Shown here in pieces: positions 42,163 to 51,157 of a stretch of DNA of 64,000 bases. The stretch comes from an uncultured Eubacteriales bacterium (GTDB lineage: Bacteria; Bacillota; Clostridia; Oscillospirales; Oscillospiraceae). The stretch spans positions 27,125 to 91,124 of the forward strand of contig UQGU01000003.1 of the NCBI GenBank assembly GCA_900540635.1, read 5' to 3'. How positions within the stretch are numbered: position 1 is the first letter of the stretch; every line of letters begins with the position of its first letter. The translations under genes and the position numbers were made by a program. Under the pieces are notes generated by a model, which had not been told where the DNA came from, searched no databases, and worked only from the letters and a program-made list of their open reading frames with translations.

Positions 42163-43119
42163 CTATCGTTCCTGTTCCCGCTGACGCTTTCGGTAAAACT
42201 CCAACGCCTTGATAATCGTATCCTCAATTTTCTGCGCAGGCGTCCCCGGCGCAAAAAATTTGCTGATACGCTCCCTTGGAATCTTGAATTGCTCCTTTTG
42301 GTTGGGCTTTTCCTCCTGCATAATGGAGAAAATCACATCCATATTGAGTCGCCCTTCCTCTGAAAACTTCCGCATTTTCATAGCCTGAACATGGGAAGGG
42401 GTGCAGTCCTCAGTGGTCATGGTTTCATAGAGATCGTGCTGCTCCTGTTCCGTGAGATAGGAAAGCTCCACAGCGGGACGAAGGGCGATTTGGAGCTTGT
42501 CTTTTTCTTTCAAAGCGGAATTGTCAACCAAGTCGAGAATTTCAGGAATGAGTGCGGTTAAGCGGATGAACCGCTGAATCTGGGTATTGCTATCTGGAGA
42601 ATTAGAAGCTAACTCCTCTCGAGCTGTTTTCCCTAAATTCTGTCCCACTGGGACAGAGTTACCTTGATTTGGCCTTCCCACCTTTCTGTGCATCGCCTCT
42701 AATTTCATCTTGTAGGCAAACGCCTTCTCTGACGGCAAGATTTGTTCCCGCTGCAAATTGGAATCCACCATAATAATGGTTGCTTCCTCATTGGTCAGGT
42801 CACGGATAATACACGGCATACTCTGTTTGGCAATCAGGCTGCAAGCCACTTTGCGCCGATGGCCGGATACCATTTCATATCGCCCGTCCTCCTTTGGGCG
42901 GACAATCGCTGGCACCAGAACGCCGTACTGCTTTACGCTTTCTGCTGTCTGCTCCATGTTCTCATCCATACGGACTTTGAATGGGTGATTGGGAAAATCA
43001 TCAATCTGGTCAATGGGGATTTCCTGCACCCTTGGCTGCTTGGCGACATCTCGTTCTTCCTGGGTGGTAAATAGGCTATCGACTGAGGTCAGAAGCCTTG
43101 CTGCGCTGCTTTTCTCCAA
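42163..43119 (-). CDS. parB: ParB-family partition protein
   Basis: 318 residues with an N-terminal ParB nuclease-like domain (VQEIPIDQIDDFPNHPFKVRMDENMEQTAESVKQYGVLVPAIVRPKEDGRYEMVSGHRRKVACSL) including the GHRR box. A middle helix-turn-helix part follows (RPAVELSYLTEQEQHDLYETM) and a C-terminal basic stretch. Overlaps parA by 44 bp. With ParA it keeps circular intermediates or replicating forms of the element from being lost. Confidence 0.88.
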   Translation of the reverse strand: MEKSSAARLLTSVDSLFTTQEERDVAKQPRVQEIPIDQIDDFPNHPFKVRMDENMEQTAESVKQYGVLVPAIVRPKEDGRYEMVSGHRRKVACSLIAKQSMPCIIRDLTNEEATIIMVDSNLQREQILPSEKAFAYKMKLEAMHRKVGRPNQGNSVPVGQNLGKTAREELASNSPDSNTQIQRFIRLTALIPEILDLVDNSALKEKDKLQIALRPAVELSYLTEQEQHDLYETMTTEDCTPSHVQAMKMRKFSEEGRLNMDVIFSIMQEEKPNQKEQFKIPRERISKFFAPGTPAQKIEDTIIKALEFYRKRQREQER

Positions 43120-43897
43120 TTTCCATCACCTCCTTCACCAGTGTTCGGTATGCCTCTGCGGCACGGCCCTTGGGTTCGTGGACGAAAATACTGTGGTCGG
43201 CTGTGCTGATTTCCGCCAACCGAACCGTAGCCGGCACAATGGTCTGCATGATTGGCAAGTGCTTCCCGTAAGAGGCTTTTACTGAGGCCACAATGTCCTT
43301 CCGGAAATTGGTTTCGTTGGCCATAGTCATAAAGACACCGCCGATTTTCAGCTTGGGATTAATCTGCCGCTTGATGCTCTGCACGGTATTTACCAGTTCC
43401 GTCATGTTTTCGGCAGCAAAATACTCTGCCTGCACCGGAATCAAAACATAATCCGATGCTGACAGAGCATTGATTACCAACATACCCAGCGACGGTCTGC
43501 AATCCAGAAGCACATAATCGTACCTCTTTTTGACTTCATCTACATACTGCCGCAGTACCGTTTCCCGGCTCATAACATTCACCAGTCCTACCTCAACAGC
43601 GGACAGGGTTCGGTTTCCGGGAACAAAGTCAAATCCTTCATGGTGCTGCCGCACCTCCGGATGCTCTCCGCCGCTGACACCTGCCACAATATCGTTCATG
43701 GCGTTCCCAAGTGTCAGCGGCAGCTCATTCGGCTTCCGCAATCCCAGCATCTTGGTCAAATCGCCCTGGGGGTCAACATCCAGCAGCAACACTCTCTTGC
43801 CCTGCATCGCCAGTCCGGCACCCAGGTTGTACACCGTAGTGCTTTTCCCAACACCGCCCTTTTGATTGGCAACCGCAATGACCTTTGTTTTTGCCAT
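43076..43897 (-). CDS. parA: ParA-family partition ATPase
   Basis: 273 residues: deviant Walker A KGGVGKSTTVYNLGAGLA, Walker A' LLDVDPQGDLTKMLGL, and Walker B-like YDYVLLDCRPSLGMLVINAL. A complete Soj/ParA-type protein. AAGGAGG lies upstream of the ATG. A hairpin (43924-43950) lies between the promoter region and the upstream genes. Confidence 0.93.
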   Translation of the reverse strand: MAKTKVIAVANQKGGVGKSTTVYNLGAGLAMQGKRVLLLDVDPQGDLTKMLGLRKPNELPLTLGNAMNDIVAGVSGGEHPEVRQHHEGFDFVPGNRTLSAVEVGLVNVMSRETVLRQYVDEVKKRYDYVLLDCRPSLGMLVINALSASDYVLIPVQAEYFAAENMTELVNTVQSIKRQINPKLKIGGVFMTMANETNFRKDIVASVKASYGKHLPIMQTIVPATVRLAEISTADHSIFVHEPKGRAAEAYRTLVKEVMEIGEKQRSKASDLSR

Positions 43898-43923
43898 TGG
43901 GATTTTCCTCCTTAAAATAGATT

Positions 43924-43952
43924 TAGCCGCCTGCGGTTTAGCAGACGGCTAT
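43924..43952. promoter_or_regulatory. imperfect palindrome upstream of parA
   Basis: TAGCCGcCTGC and GCAGaCGGCTA flank a short loop, about 30 bp upstream of the parA start. It may be an operator for ParA/ParB autoregulation or a hairpin; position only supports this. Confidence 0.35.
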
Positions 43953-43999
43953 GTAATGATAATAGACATTATGACTGAGTTGTTTTTGTGTAAAAAGGA

Positions 44000-44037
44000 A
44001 CCACATCAATCGCTCCATAAGGAACAATTGATGTGGT
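44000..44037 (-). terminator. terminator of the ABC-three-component operon
   Basis: ACCACATCAAT (44000-44010) and ATTGATGTGGT (44027-44037) form a perfect 11-bp stem with a 16-base loop. On the minus strand it is followed by TTCCTTTTTACAC. It lies just after the stop of the 44058 gene. Confidence 0.7.
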
Positions 44038-44057
44038 AAAAGGAACAAATAGTAGTA

Positions 44058-45947
44058 TTATTCAGGTTTTTGAGTTAATTCAACAGGTGGAATAAGCGCA
44101 TCATAGATACCATCAAAAACTGCAACAAGGTTTATATGTTTGCATTCTTTCCACGCACTTGGAGATACATGTTCCAACATGATAATCTGGAAATGCTTAC
44201 CTTCTCTGAGGATTAATTCAAAAAAGAAATCCCATAATTGAAAAATACCAAGTACTTTACTCCAATCATCTTTTTTAGAAACAGCAGTCTCACTGTCTGC
44301 ATAGTCATATGTTTCCGTGTTAAAATATGGCCTGCTTGGCTGGTCGATAATCAAGTAGCTCGGAACATATTTCGGTTCTCCATCTAAGAGCATATGGTGC
44401 ATTCCAGCAAATAAACAAAGATGCATAAATAAATGATCTGAACTGCTAGAAATTTGTGCAACGGTGGCACTGTGGTTTTTCTTGAGCGATAGAGCTGAAT
44501 GAGTATAGTCGAACCAAGCATTATATTCACCATACTCATCAAGTGCATCTTTAGATTCCCGTATATATTGCTGAATATACTCGTTCAATGTGTTAACGAC
44601 TAGCATACGATTAGCATCGATTGTTGTTTGTTGCGTCTGGAGTGTGGCTAAGTCTTTTTGTAATTTCCCTATGTTTTGTGAAATAGTGGCTATGTCTGTC
44701 TTACAAGGTCTAATGTGATTAAAATCAGAACGAATCTCCCCCAGAGAAATAAGTTTCTGCGCAGCGGGGATCAATGTGAATTCAACAGATGGTTTTTTTG
44801 ACAGCTCATCGTCAAGTTCAGCTAACTGAATGCGCAAAGCCTTAATTTGGTGCTCAACATCAAGTTCAAAAGGATGTTTTCGGTGAAGATCCGCTTTAAT
44901 TTTTAATAATTCTTGGGAGAGACAATCTAAAAATTGTCGGTACTCTCCTGCAGTGCGTTCCGAAAATTGTTGCTGAATATAATTGATTGGGCTTAATGAA
45001 TCTTGCGCTAATTTTAAGTGGGATTTATATTCTGAGTATCTATGTTTAAATCGTTCCAGTTTTGCTAATTTGAGGGAAATTTCATCCCGAGCAGATTGAA
45101 CCTTTTCGTATTCCTGCTCCGCAGAGTAATTAGTCGTAAGGTGCTTTGCACCATCCTCCATAAGGGATATAAATGCATCTTTGGCATCTTCGCCCGTGAC
45201 CGCTTCATCAATTAAACCTGCCTCTTTTGCTTTTTTGATCAGATAAAGAATTGAAGATTCATATTGTAAAGACAGTCGCTCTGCTTTATGTTTAGCTTGT
45301 TCATATGAGATGATTCCTTGTTCAAGGTCATTTATCTGCCGTTGAAGAGTAAGGGATGATGGAGTAACCACACCAAGTGCCAGATCAAATACTTGATGCC
45401 AAGCATTTCGGTAGCGTTCGATCGTTAGTTTGTCAAAAAATAGTTTCCCATTATCAACAATATCTTTTGATAATGTATTAAACATGAGAAAATAACGATA
45501 TGATAGCCGCGTATTTTTCTTAATACCCTTACCGCCATGAGATATAGTTAACTCATCATCAATAGAGAATTCAGCGTCAAGAATGGATTTCAACTCAGCT
45601 TCTCCGATTTTTACAAAAGGAATATCGGGAATTTCTCCTGTTTGAGAAAAGTAATAATCTGTAGAAAAAGTAAGATTTTCGGCTATTTTACCCCGTGCAA
45701 TTGTAAAAAGCTTATCATTTATTGAGAAACGAATTCCATACCATGCAACATTTTCAGCTATATGTTCTTGTGAGATAACAACTGTTTCGTTGCTACCACA
45801 TAAACAATAATCAATAATCTCTAAAATAGCTGTTTTACCAGTTTTACTGTTTCCTGTTATAACATTTACTTTGTCATTGGCAAATTGTAAAGTCCTTAAT
45901 CGACCATCATTGAGCCAAAGAAGTAATTTATCTACAAAGAATTTCAT
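44058..45947 (-). CDS. DUF3732 SMC-like ATPase (ABC-three-component system)
   Basis: 629 residues. N-terminal Walker A NVITGNSKTGKTAIL at about residues 28-42, long coiled-coil segments (about 195-420, rich in Lys/Glu/Gln) and a C-terminal ATPase half with PSYLIIDQPSRPYF (Walker B region). This is the DUF3732 family, the ATPase of ABC-three-component defence systems. The start overlaps the middle-component stop by 4 bp (ATGA). Strongly AT-rich compared with the flanks. Confidence 0.82.
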   Translation of the reverse strand: MKFFVDKLLLWLNDGRLRTLQFANDKVNVITGNSKTGKTAILEIIDYCLCGSNETVVISQEHIAENVAWYGIRFSINDKLFTIARGKIAENLTFSTDYYFSQTGEIPDIPFVKIGEAELKSILDAEFSIDDELTISHGGKGIKKNTRLSYRYFLMFNTLSKDIVDNGKLFFDKLTIERYRNAWHQVFDLALGVVTPSSLTLQRQINDLEQGIISYEQAKHKAERLSLQYESSILYLIKKAKEAGLIDEAVTGEDAKDAFISLMEDGAKHLTTNYSAEQEYEKVQSARDEISLKLAKLERFKHRYSEYKSHLKLAQDSLSPINYIQQQFSERTAGEYRQFLDCLSQELLKIKADLHRKHPFELDVEHQIKALRIQLAELDDELSKKPSVEFTLIPAAQKLISLGEIRSDFNHIRPCKTDIATISQNIGKLQKDLATLQTQQTTIDANRMLVVNTLNEYIQQYIRESKDALDEYGEYNAWFDYTHSALSLKKNHSATVAQISSSSDHLFMHLCLFAGMHHMLLDGEPKYVPSYLIIDQPSRPYFNTETYDYADSETAVSKKDDWSKVLGIFQLWDFFFELILREGKHFQIIMLEHVSPSAWKECKHINLVAVFDGIYDALIPPVELTQKPE

Positions 45948-46399
45948 ACTTCAATTCGCAAGCTTAAGTAAAAATCACTTGCGTCTCCTTTCTGAAGAAT
46001 TTCTGCAAGCTTTTTAGATGCAACTATTCTTTTGCGGGCCGAACTGCCTAATGTCGGTTCCTCAAAATCAAAATCGTCACCAGAAAAACAGGCTACTTTC
46101 CCGTTAAATGAAATTAGCTGCAACTTAGAGAAAAGCAAAATGGAATTTAAAGATAAAAGCAAATTTTCTTGATATCTATCATTAAAGTTTGCAAAAGAAA
46201 CGCTTTGTTTGATCATAAAATCTTCAATGCTTTTTATGCTAGAATTTGTTCGGCAAAGAGATTGTAATGCCGCTGAATAGCTCAAAATTGGTTCTATAAG
46301 CATACACTTGGATAATTCTAATTGCTTCGTATGGCGAAGTACCGCAAGAATTGATATTCCAGTCAGCAGCTCATTTTCATTAAAACAATGTAATTCCAT
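45944..46399 (-). CDS. middle component of an ABC-three-component system
   Basis: 151 residues from ATG 46399 (AGGGGG 4 bases upstream), which begins 6 bp after the stop of the nuclease-like gene. Sequence starts MELHCFNENELLTGISILAVLRHTKQLELSKCMLIEPILSY, similar in style to the small helical middle components placed between effector and ATPase genes in these systems. Overlaps the ATPase gene by 4 bp. Assignment rests mainly on context. Confidence 0.65.
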   Translation of the reverse strand: MELHCFNENELLTGISILAVLRHTKQLELSKCMLIEPILSYSAALQSLCRTNSSIKSIEDFMIKQSVSFANFNDRYQENLLLSLNSILLFSKLQLISFNGKVACFSGDDFDFEEPTLGSSARKRIVASKKLAEILQKGDASDFYLSLRIEV

Positions 46400-46407
46400 A
46401 TAACCCC

Positions 46408-47625
46408 CTATTGATCCCATCGATTTCTCCAGCCAATTTTTTTGTCATTTGCAAGAAAGATGAACTCACCATTTGAAAGAGATATGCCGAGTTCTGTAGA
46501 CAAAACACTCAATCGCTGTAACATGGTTTTGTCAAAGCAGTCACATGCGTTTTTTAAATCAAGGACATAATCGCTATTAGTAGTACGATGACACGAACGG
46601 TGTATATTCTTCCACAATTGCTTTGCATCTTCATGAAAGCGCTGCACAGTAAGTAAATCAATTTTTCCATCATCTCGCCAATCGTCCAGTTGCATTTTGA
46701 TGGATAAATAGTGTTCAGTAAACTCTGCGATATCGGCGAGTCCGTTGTCATCAAGACCGATTGCGCCTATCTCGACCAGTTCCCTAACAAATACTTGCTG
46801 CTCTAGGTGTTCAGGTAGTATGGGCTGATATGAACGCATAGGGAGTAACGTGGTTCGTACGGAGTTGAAAACCGGCTGGTATCTGCATTGCCATTCATCA
46901 TATCCAATAATTTGATGTGTTTTCATTGAAACTTTTGAAAAAAAGTCCTCTTTTAGTTGTGCATATAAAGCATGAAGAACATCATTAACATACTCCTCGG
47001 CAACCATCTTATTGCGAATTTCACGCCGAATTTCATCAAAAAGATTAGATGGAGTGGAATTGATCTCCACTTTCTGAAATAGGAGGAAAAGGTTCCTAAC
47101 GCCTAAGTTAAGCACATCCCCAATATACTTACGGATTGTTTTATCCTTTGTGCTTTTACATATTTCACGCAACGTATTTGCGACGTCTTGGCCATTAATA
47201 GATCGGTCTTTTGATTTCTGAAGCAGCGTTGAAATCTGGGTATCTGTTATTGCCCGGTTTGTAACTAAGATAAAATTTGATTGAGAGATAAACTCTTCCT
47301 TGGTTTTATCGTTACTCCGTCCAGCCACTTCATCTGAAATCAATTTGCTCCAGTTTGAAAGAGTTTTCCAGAAATCCGATGAGAGCAACGATAAATTCGG
47401 AGGGTTACCCGCAGAGTTCGTTGAAACAGTGTGCTTAACCTGGATGAGTAAGGTGGTTTTGGAGGTTGCAGAAACAACATGAACGTCATCTTTAGCTTCG
47501 TAACCGACCTCATCTCCGTGTTGCATCTGCAAAAGCCTAATTACAAAATAGAGATATTGATATTCAAACCCCAATTGCTGCATATCAGCTGAAGTGATTT
47601 CAGAACGGCTATGTGTTGATCCCAC
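46408..47625 (-). CDS. ABC-three-component effector with a nuclease-like N-terminus
   Basis: 405 residues from GTG 47625 (GAGGGG 8 bases upstream; an alternative GTG at 47634 overlaps that site). The N-terminus reads QLGFEYQYLYFVIRLLQMQHGDEVGYEAKDDVHVVSATSKTTLLIQVKHTV: the 'G.xYQ ... E..DD ... QVK' pattern typical of Cap4/DUF4297-type restriction-endonuclease-fold domains. The C-terminal half contains helical segments of unknown role. First gene of the operon, with a strong promoter. Likely the DNA-attacking part of the defence system. Confidence 0.72.
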   Translation of the reverse strand: MGSTHSRSEITSADMQQLGFEYQYLYFVIRLLQMQHGDEVGYEAKDDVHVVSATSKTTLLIQVKHTVSTNSAGNPPNLSLLSSDFWKTLSNWSKLISDEVAGRSNDKTKEEFISQSNFILVTNRAITDTQISTLLQKSKDRSINGQDVANTLREICKSTKDKTIRKYIGDVLNLGVRNLFLLFQKVEINSTPSNLFDEIRREIRNKMVAEEYVNDVLHALYAQLKEDFFSKVSMKTHQIIGYDEWQCRYQPVFNSVRTTLLPMRSYQPILPEHLEQQVFVRELVEIGAIGLDDNGLADIAEFTEHYLSIKMQLDDWRDDGKIDLLTVQRFHEDAKQLWKNIHRSCHRTTNSDYVLDLKNACDCFDKTMLQRLSVLSTELGISLSNGEFIFLANDKKIGWRNRWDQ

Positions 47626-47665
47626 AGTTTTCACCCCTCGTCATTTTATACGATTAATCTATATA

Positions 47666-47694
47666 ATTATATAACAATTCTGTCGTATATGCAA
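47666..47694 (-). promoter_or_regulatory. strong promoter of the ABC-three-component operon
   Basis: Minus strand TTGCAT (47694-47689), 17-base spacer, TATAAT (47671-47666), about 40 bp before the GTG start. Near-consensus sigma-A promoter. Confidence 0.72.
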
Positions 47695-47952
47695 GAAGTT
47701 ATTGGTTCACAATACCGTTCACTCTCATATCCTACCTATTTGCGCATTGCTGTAGACGATACTTTCATAATCAGTTCGTCTATACAGTCCGTCAATCTCC
47801 CCTCTTGAATCAGTCGATTTACAGTCGAACCAGGTTCAGGAGAATCACTCGGCAATCTATGCTGGTTAAATTGAGATAGTATTTCTTTCGGAACATAGTT
47901 CTTCTCCCTTTTTAATTACGATTATTCTATAATCAGTCTGAATTTCATGCAA

Positions 47953-48153
47953 TTAAACCAGCGCAGCGAAGATGTTGATTGTCCGCTCTGCACCTCGTTC
48001 CACCACATTGGGTTTGTCTGTAAACGAGAATTCGTTGCTTTCGCTATACCGAAGAACTCTATCTTGGGTTATTATGGTATGTATTAGCAGCCCAGGGTGG
48101 GCGGGCTTGTCCCTCTGAATAGGATTTTGCCCCATTTTAGATGCTCCACTGGG
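47953..48153 (-). pseudogene. relic of a recombinase C-terminal tail with att arm
   Basis: Minus-strand reading PSGASKMGQNPIQRDKPAHPG... ending VVERGAERTINIFAALV. It parallels the tail that the element's own recombinase would gain after excision (PSGASKMGQCIRYADKLG... ending EEGETKRTINLYASV). The DNA at 48131-48153 is identical over 23 bp to the arm at 53548-53570. It therefore marks an old element boundary. Confidence 0.72.
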
Positions 48154-48196
48154 GCAGTCGCTCAATTTGCCTTTCGCAAAACATACAACATTTCAG
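48135..48196. repeat. direct repeat, copy 1 (old att arm)
   Basis: Resembles 48325-48390 (TTTTAGATGC, GGCAGTYGCTCAATTTG and TTTCGYAAAA blocks conserved, roughly 75 percent). Includes the 23-bp arm shared with attR. Confidence 0.7.
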
Positions 48197-48281
48197 TAAT
48201 GAATCATTTACAATTTTATTCTTTCTTCCCTTGTCCAGTTTGCTCGTTTCGCTTACTGTTGCGCATATTCATAAAATAAAA

Positions 48282-48340
48282 TCATCCAATTCCCAGTTTA
48301 TCACCCGACTTTGGATTCGGACTCTTTTTAGATGCAGCCA
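48282..48340 (-). pseudogene. second short relic of a recombinase tail
   Basis: Minus frame AASKKSPNPKSGDKLGIG then stop. It aligns with GASKMGQNPIQRDK and GASKMGQCIRYADKLG of the other two tails. Its upstream DNA repeats the 48135-48196 arm. Confidence 0.6.
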
Positions 48341-48390
48341 TGTGGCAGTTGCTCAATTTGTTTTTCGTAAAAACACGCAAGGTTTCAACA
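48325..48390. repeat. direct repeat, copy 2 (old att arm)
   Basis: Partner of 48135-48196, lying just downstream of the SWIM-protein gene. More diverged than the other two arms. Confidence 0.65.
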
Positions 48391-48411
48391 TTGAGTTCCA
48401 CCATATAACCG

Positions 48412-50061
48412 TCAAAATCCAGCTTTGCTTAACTCATCCAACATACTGGTTCGTCTGGGATATTTCGCTCTCCAACAATCAGCCAAGCCTTTAGCAGTCT
48501 CTTTCCCATCGGGATATTTCCGAACTTTTTTCAAAGTCTGAATTACTGACCAATAGGCCTTCCGGTTGTAGGCTCGTCCCATTGCATCTTGCAGATGCGT
48601 AACATAAGCATTCAGACAACGTTGCCCATATGATTTCTTCAGTAAACGCTCATATCTCTCCAAAGCGTAAATGTCAGTATTCTTTTCAATTGTCTGCATC
48701 AGTTCCTCGTACATTTGCTCTTGCTCCAGAAGCGAATATACTTGAGAGCGCATTGTCGTACTATTCAATAGACGACCTCGTTCAGCCGCCCATTTTTCTG
48801 GTGTCAATAGCGCTTTGAGCTTTAATGCATAAACCAGATCATCCTGTCTGAATCCATAAAGGTAGTCCCTCAATTCTTTCAACAGTAGCTCCCGTTTGTT
48901 TGTCTTTTCATAAATCTCAATCATTTGAGTGCTGTACTTTGCCACCAATCCTGGCTTGTCCTTGTCAATCTCTCGACTTTCCTCCAGCAGTGCAAGTGCG
49001 GTAACCCAATCGCCGCTTTGTTCGGCCTTGGAAATTTTTATTTCACGAATCCTAGGAAGATAGTGGTACTGTGCAAAATATTGTTCTTGTTCCTCCTCGC
49101 TCTTTCCTAGCCGCTCCATCCATTTCACTCTGTAGACAATCAAGTCTTCCAGACGGTATTGGCTGTTTTCATTTTTTAAGCACTCTTGTATCTGCCGATC
49201 CAGAAACGACAGTAATTCCGGCCCAATCCCGTCTTTCCAGGGAGCGTCATAAAGATACTCGTCCAGAAACATTTTGCCAAGGTCCAGTGACGCATAATGT
49301 GCAGTGAACCAGTGGAGTATCTCCCGCTGTTCCTCTAAGTCAGCCTGTTCCAGAATCTGTGACCAGGCATCCATGCAGAAGCTGGCCAGTACCGAAAGGC
49401 CACCATCAGAATCGTCCATATCCTGTTCCACTCCTGTTTGGAATGTCAGCCAGGTCAGTTGAAACGCATCCATTGTCTTTCCGGCAAAAAGCAAATCAGG
49501 AAGTCGATCATTCATATACTCCACCAGAGCATCACAATACTCCGACGCATCTTCGTAATCAATAAATCCATGCCTATCTGACACGGAATCCGCCAGCTCT
49601 CCCAAATCCGCTTCCCACTGGTTTTTCTGCGTTTGCGGTAGTTCGTTGGTTGCTGTGAGCTGAATCACCTCTCTTATATGGGAATCGCCTTCCGCAAACC
49701 GAATCAGTAAGCTCCGCATCTGTGACTCCGACAATAGCCCCACCAGCGCTTCTACTGTGTATTTGTCCTTTACTTCCAGAATAGGACCTTTGGGCTCGTC
49801 CTGCACAGCGCACAATACAGCGGCAAGGTGCTTGCAAGGTGTTCCATCCTCTCTGTAAGGACAATCACAAAAGTAATCGGTAATGCCGTCCCTCGCCTTG
49901 TTGAATGTCACAGACACTGTGTAGGTTTCACTGCCCTCTACCTGTGCCGTAACCTCACTATTCCGGCAGTGTAAATCTAAAACACGCCCATCACGATAAT
50001 AATCCACACCTCGCTGCCAGATATGCGGTGGAAACATATTCTTCCATGGATTGGTCGCCAT
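48412..50061 (-). CDS. SWIM zinc-finger protein
   Basis: 549 residues. N-terminal SWIM motif CxC..CxH in YFCDCPYREDGTPCKHLAAVL (residues about 62-82) preceded by the usual HIWQRGVDYYRDGRVLDL. The rest is a long alpha-helical TPR-like array (EREILHWFTAHYASLDLGKMFLDEYLYD; WVTALALLEESREIDKDKPG; LLKELRDYLYGF). SWIM domains bind nucleic acid or protein; the precise role is not known. It carries its own terminator upstream on the minus strand. Confidence 0.8.
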   Translation of the reverse strand: MATNPWKNMFPPHIWQRGVDYYRDGRVLDLHCRNSEVTAQVEGSETYTVSVTFNKARDGITDYFCDCPYREDGTPCKHLAAVLCAVQDEPKGPILEVKDKYTVEALVGLLSESQMRSLLIRFAEGDSHIREVIQLTATNELPQTQKNQWEADLGELADSVSDRHGFIDYEDASEYCDALVEYMNDRLPDLLFAGKTMDAFQLTWLTFQTGVEQDMDDSDGGLSVLASFCMDAWSQILEQADLEEQREILHWFTAHYASLDLGKMFLDEYLYDAPWKDGIGPELLSFLDRQIQECLKNENSQYRLEDLIVYRVKWMERLGKSEEEQEQYFAQYHYLPRIREIKISKAEQSGDWVTALALLEESREIDKDKPGLVAKYSTQMIEIYEKTNKRELLLKELRDYLYGFRQDDLVYALKLKALLTPEKWAAERGRLLNSTTMRSQVYSLLEQEQMYEELMQTIEKNTDIYALERYERLLKKSYGQRCLNAYVTHLQDAMGRAYNRKAYWSVIQTLKKVRKYPDGKETAKGLADCWRAKYPRRTSMLDELSKAGF

Positions 50062-50115
50062 GTGATTCCCTCCAGTCTCTTTCTATTCATTTGCAAAATA
50101 TCCGTTTCAAAAAGT

Positions 50116-50149
50116 GAGCCGCTTACCTACTCTGGCAGGCAAGCGGCTC
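50116..50149 (-). terminator. terminator between SWIM gene and DUF3791 operon
   Basis: GAGCCGCTT (50116-50124) and AAGCGGCTC (50141-50149) with an inner CCTAC/TGGCAGG loop. It lies between the DUF3791 stop and the SWIM-protein start, ending the DUF3990 operon. Confidence 0.7.
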
Positions 50150-50176
50150 CTCTTAGCATTCAAGCGGCCGTGCCCC

Positions 50177-50389
50177 TTACGCCATTGACGGCTGCCGTGC
50201 TGTAATATATTCATCAATATCGTTTACAATATAATTTGCGCCCGTGGTATGCAGCGCCTCAAAGCAAGAATAAATGTAGTCCCAAACATGGTATTTGGTG
50301 AATAAATCGGACACCTGTTTGCCTGTCATATTCTTTGCCGATTTATACAATTCCGTGCAGTATACCATAAAATCGCCCTGTCTGCTCAT
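50177..50389 (-). CDS. DUF3791 protein (probable antitoxin-like partner)
   Basis: 70 residues: FMVYCTELYKSAKNMTGKQVSDLFTKYHVWDYIYSCFEALHTTGANYIVNDIDEYI, a standard DUF3791. The N-terminus overlaps the upstream gene by 4 bp. In many Firmicutes DUF3791 travels with DUF3990, and a toxin-antitoxin-like relation is plausible but not shown here. Confidence 0.82.
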   Translation of the reverse strand: MSRQGDFMVYCTELYKSAKNMTGKQVSDLFTKYHVWDYIYSCFEALHTTGANYIVNDIDEYITARQPSMA

Positions 50390-50628
50390 AACGCTTCCTC
50401 CGGAAATGTGATCGTCCCTGTCTTTCGTTCCTCATCATACATATTGAAGAGTGTCAAAGGGCTGAAATGCCATAGCTTTGTATCCTCCTCTTCCAAGACA
50501 GAATATACCTTGGATTCATAGAATTCTTTCGTAGCAGTTACTTCGTCACATCCGTAGTTCTTAACAATGAGTCCAATGACCTGCGGGACAAGCAATACCA
50601 GCATTGCCTCAAACTTCTTTTGATCCAT
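50386..50628 (-). CDS. small partner of the DUF3990/DUF3791 pair
   Basis: 80 residues: helical N-terminus (KFEAMLVLLVPQVIGLIVKNYGCDEVTATKEFYESKVYSVLEEE) and a conserved end (TKLWHFSPLTLFNMYDEERKTGTITFPEE). This short protein is typically found between the DUF3990 and DUF3791 genes. ATGA-type overlaps on both sides show one operon. Confidence 0.75.
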   Translation of the reverse strand: MDQKKFEAMLVLLVPQVIGLIVKNYGCDEVTATKEFYESKVYSVLEEEDTKLWHFSPLTLFNMYDEERKTGTITFPEEAL

Positions 50629-51119
50629 CAGTATTCCTCCTTTGGAACCGTTCCAACGAATTTCAAAAAGGACAGCCCCTTCAGGGATGTAATTGCCAAC
50701 TGATTGTACAGCTTCCGAACCTTTAACGCATCTACCGTCTGCTCTTTCGTCAATACACCCGTAGTATAGAGCATAAAAGTCGTGTAGACATTATCATCCG
50801 CAACCGGTCCGAAAATATAATCATAGGTCTTTTCCATGAATTTACCTGCTCTGTTGTCTGAAACAAAATCCAGCCATGTTTCATTCGGTTCATCAAACCG
50901 CAGGACGGAGCATTCTTTGAATGCTTTTTCTTCATCGATTTCATAAATATTGACGGTAGGTATTCCTTCTCTGCGACGGTTGGTAACTTTCTTGGCAAAG
51001 CTGATTGCCTGTACCCTGTTCGTTGTCGTGTAAAAGCCAAAACCGAAATCAAGAAAGCGGTTCTGAACGATAAGCCTCGGTTCGGATAACGTTAAATTAC
51101 TTCCATGGTATAGAATCAT
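50628..51119 (-). CDS. DUF3990 ADP-ribosyltransferase-like protein
   Basis: 163 residues from ATG 51119 (GAGGAGA 7 bases upstream). ART-type N-terminus MILYHGSNLTLSEPRLIVQ, then DFGFGFYTTTNRVQAISFAKKVTNRR (the Y-T-T block) and later FRFDEPNETWLDFV. This is the DUF3990 family, believed to be ADP-ribosyltransferases with toxin-like roles. First gene of the three-gene operon. Confidence 0.82.
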   Translation of the reverse strand: MILYHGSNLTLSEPRLIVQNRFLDFGFGFYTTTNRVQAISFAKKVTNRRREGIPTVNIYEIDEEKAFKECSVLRFDEPNETWLDFVSDNRAGKFMEKTYDYIFGPVADDNVYTTFMLYTTGVLTKEQTVDALKVRKLYNQLAITSLKGLSFLKFVGTVPKEEY

Positions 51120-51157
51120 AAATTGTCTCCTCAAATTTATGCGGATAAATATTTTTA

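Larger units (their letters stand above)
47695..48411. other. about 720 bp of degraded DNA with att-arm relics
   Basis: No complete gene is seen. A short minus frame near 47742-47900 (...PGSTVNRLIQEGRLTDCIDEL...) has no start codon. The segment contains two relics of recombinase C-terminal coding regions and att arms, annotated separately. Confidence 0.6.
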
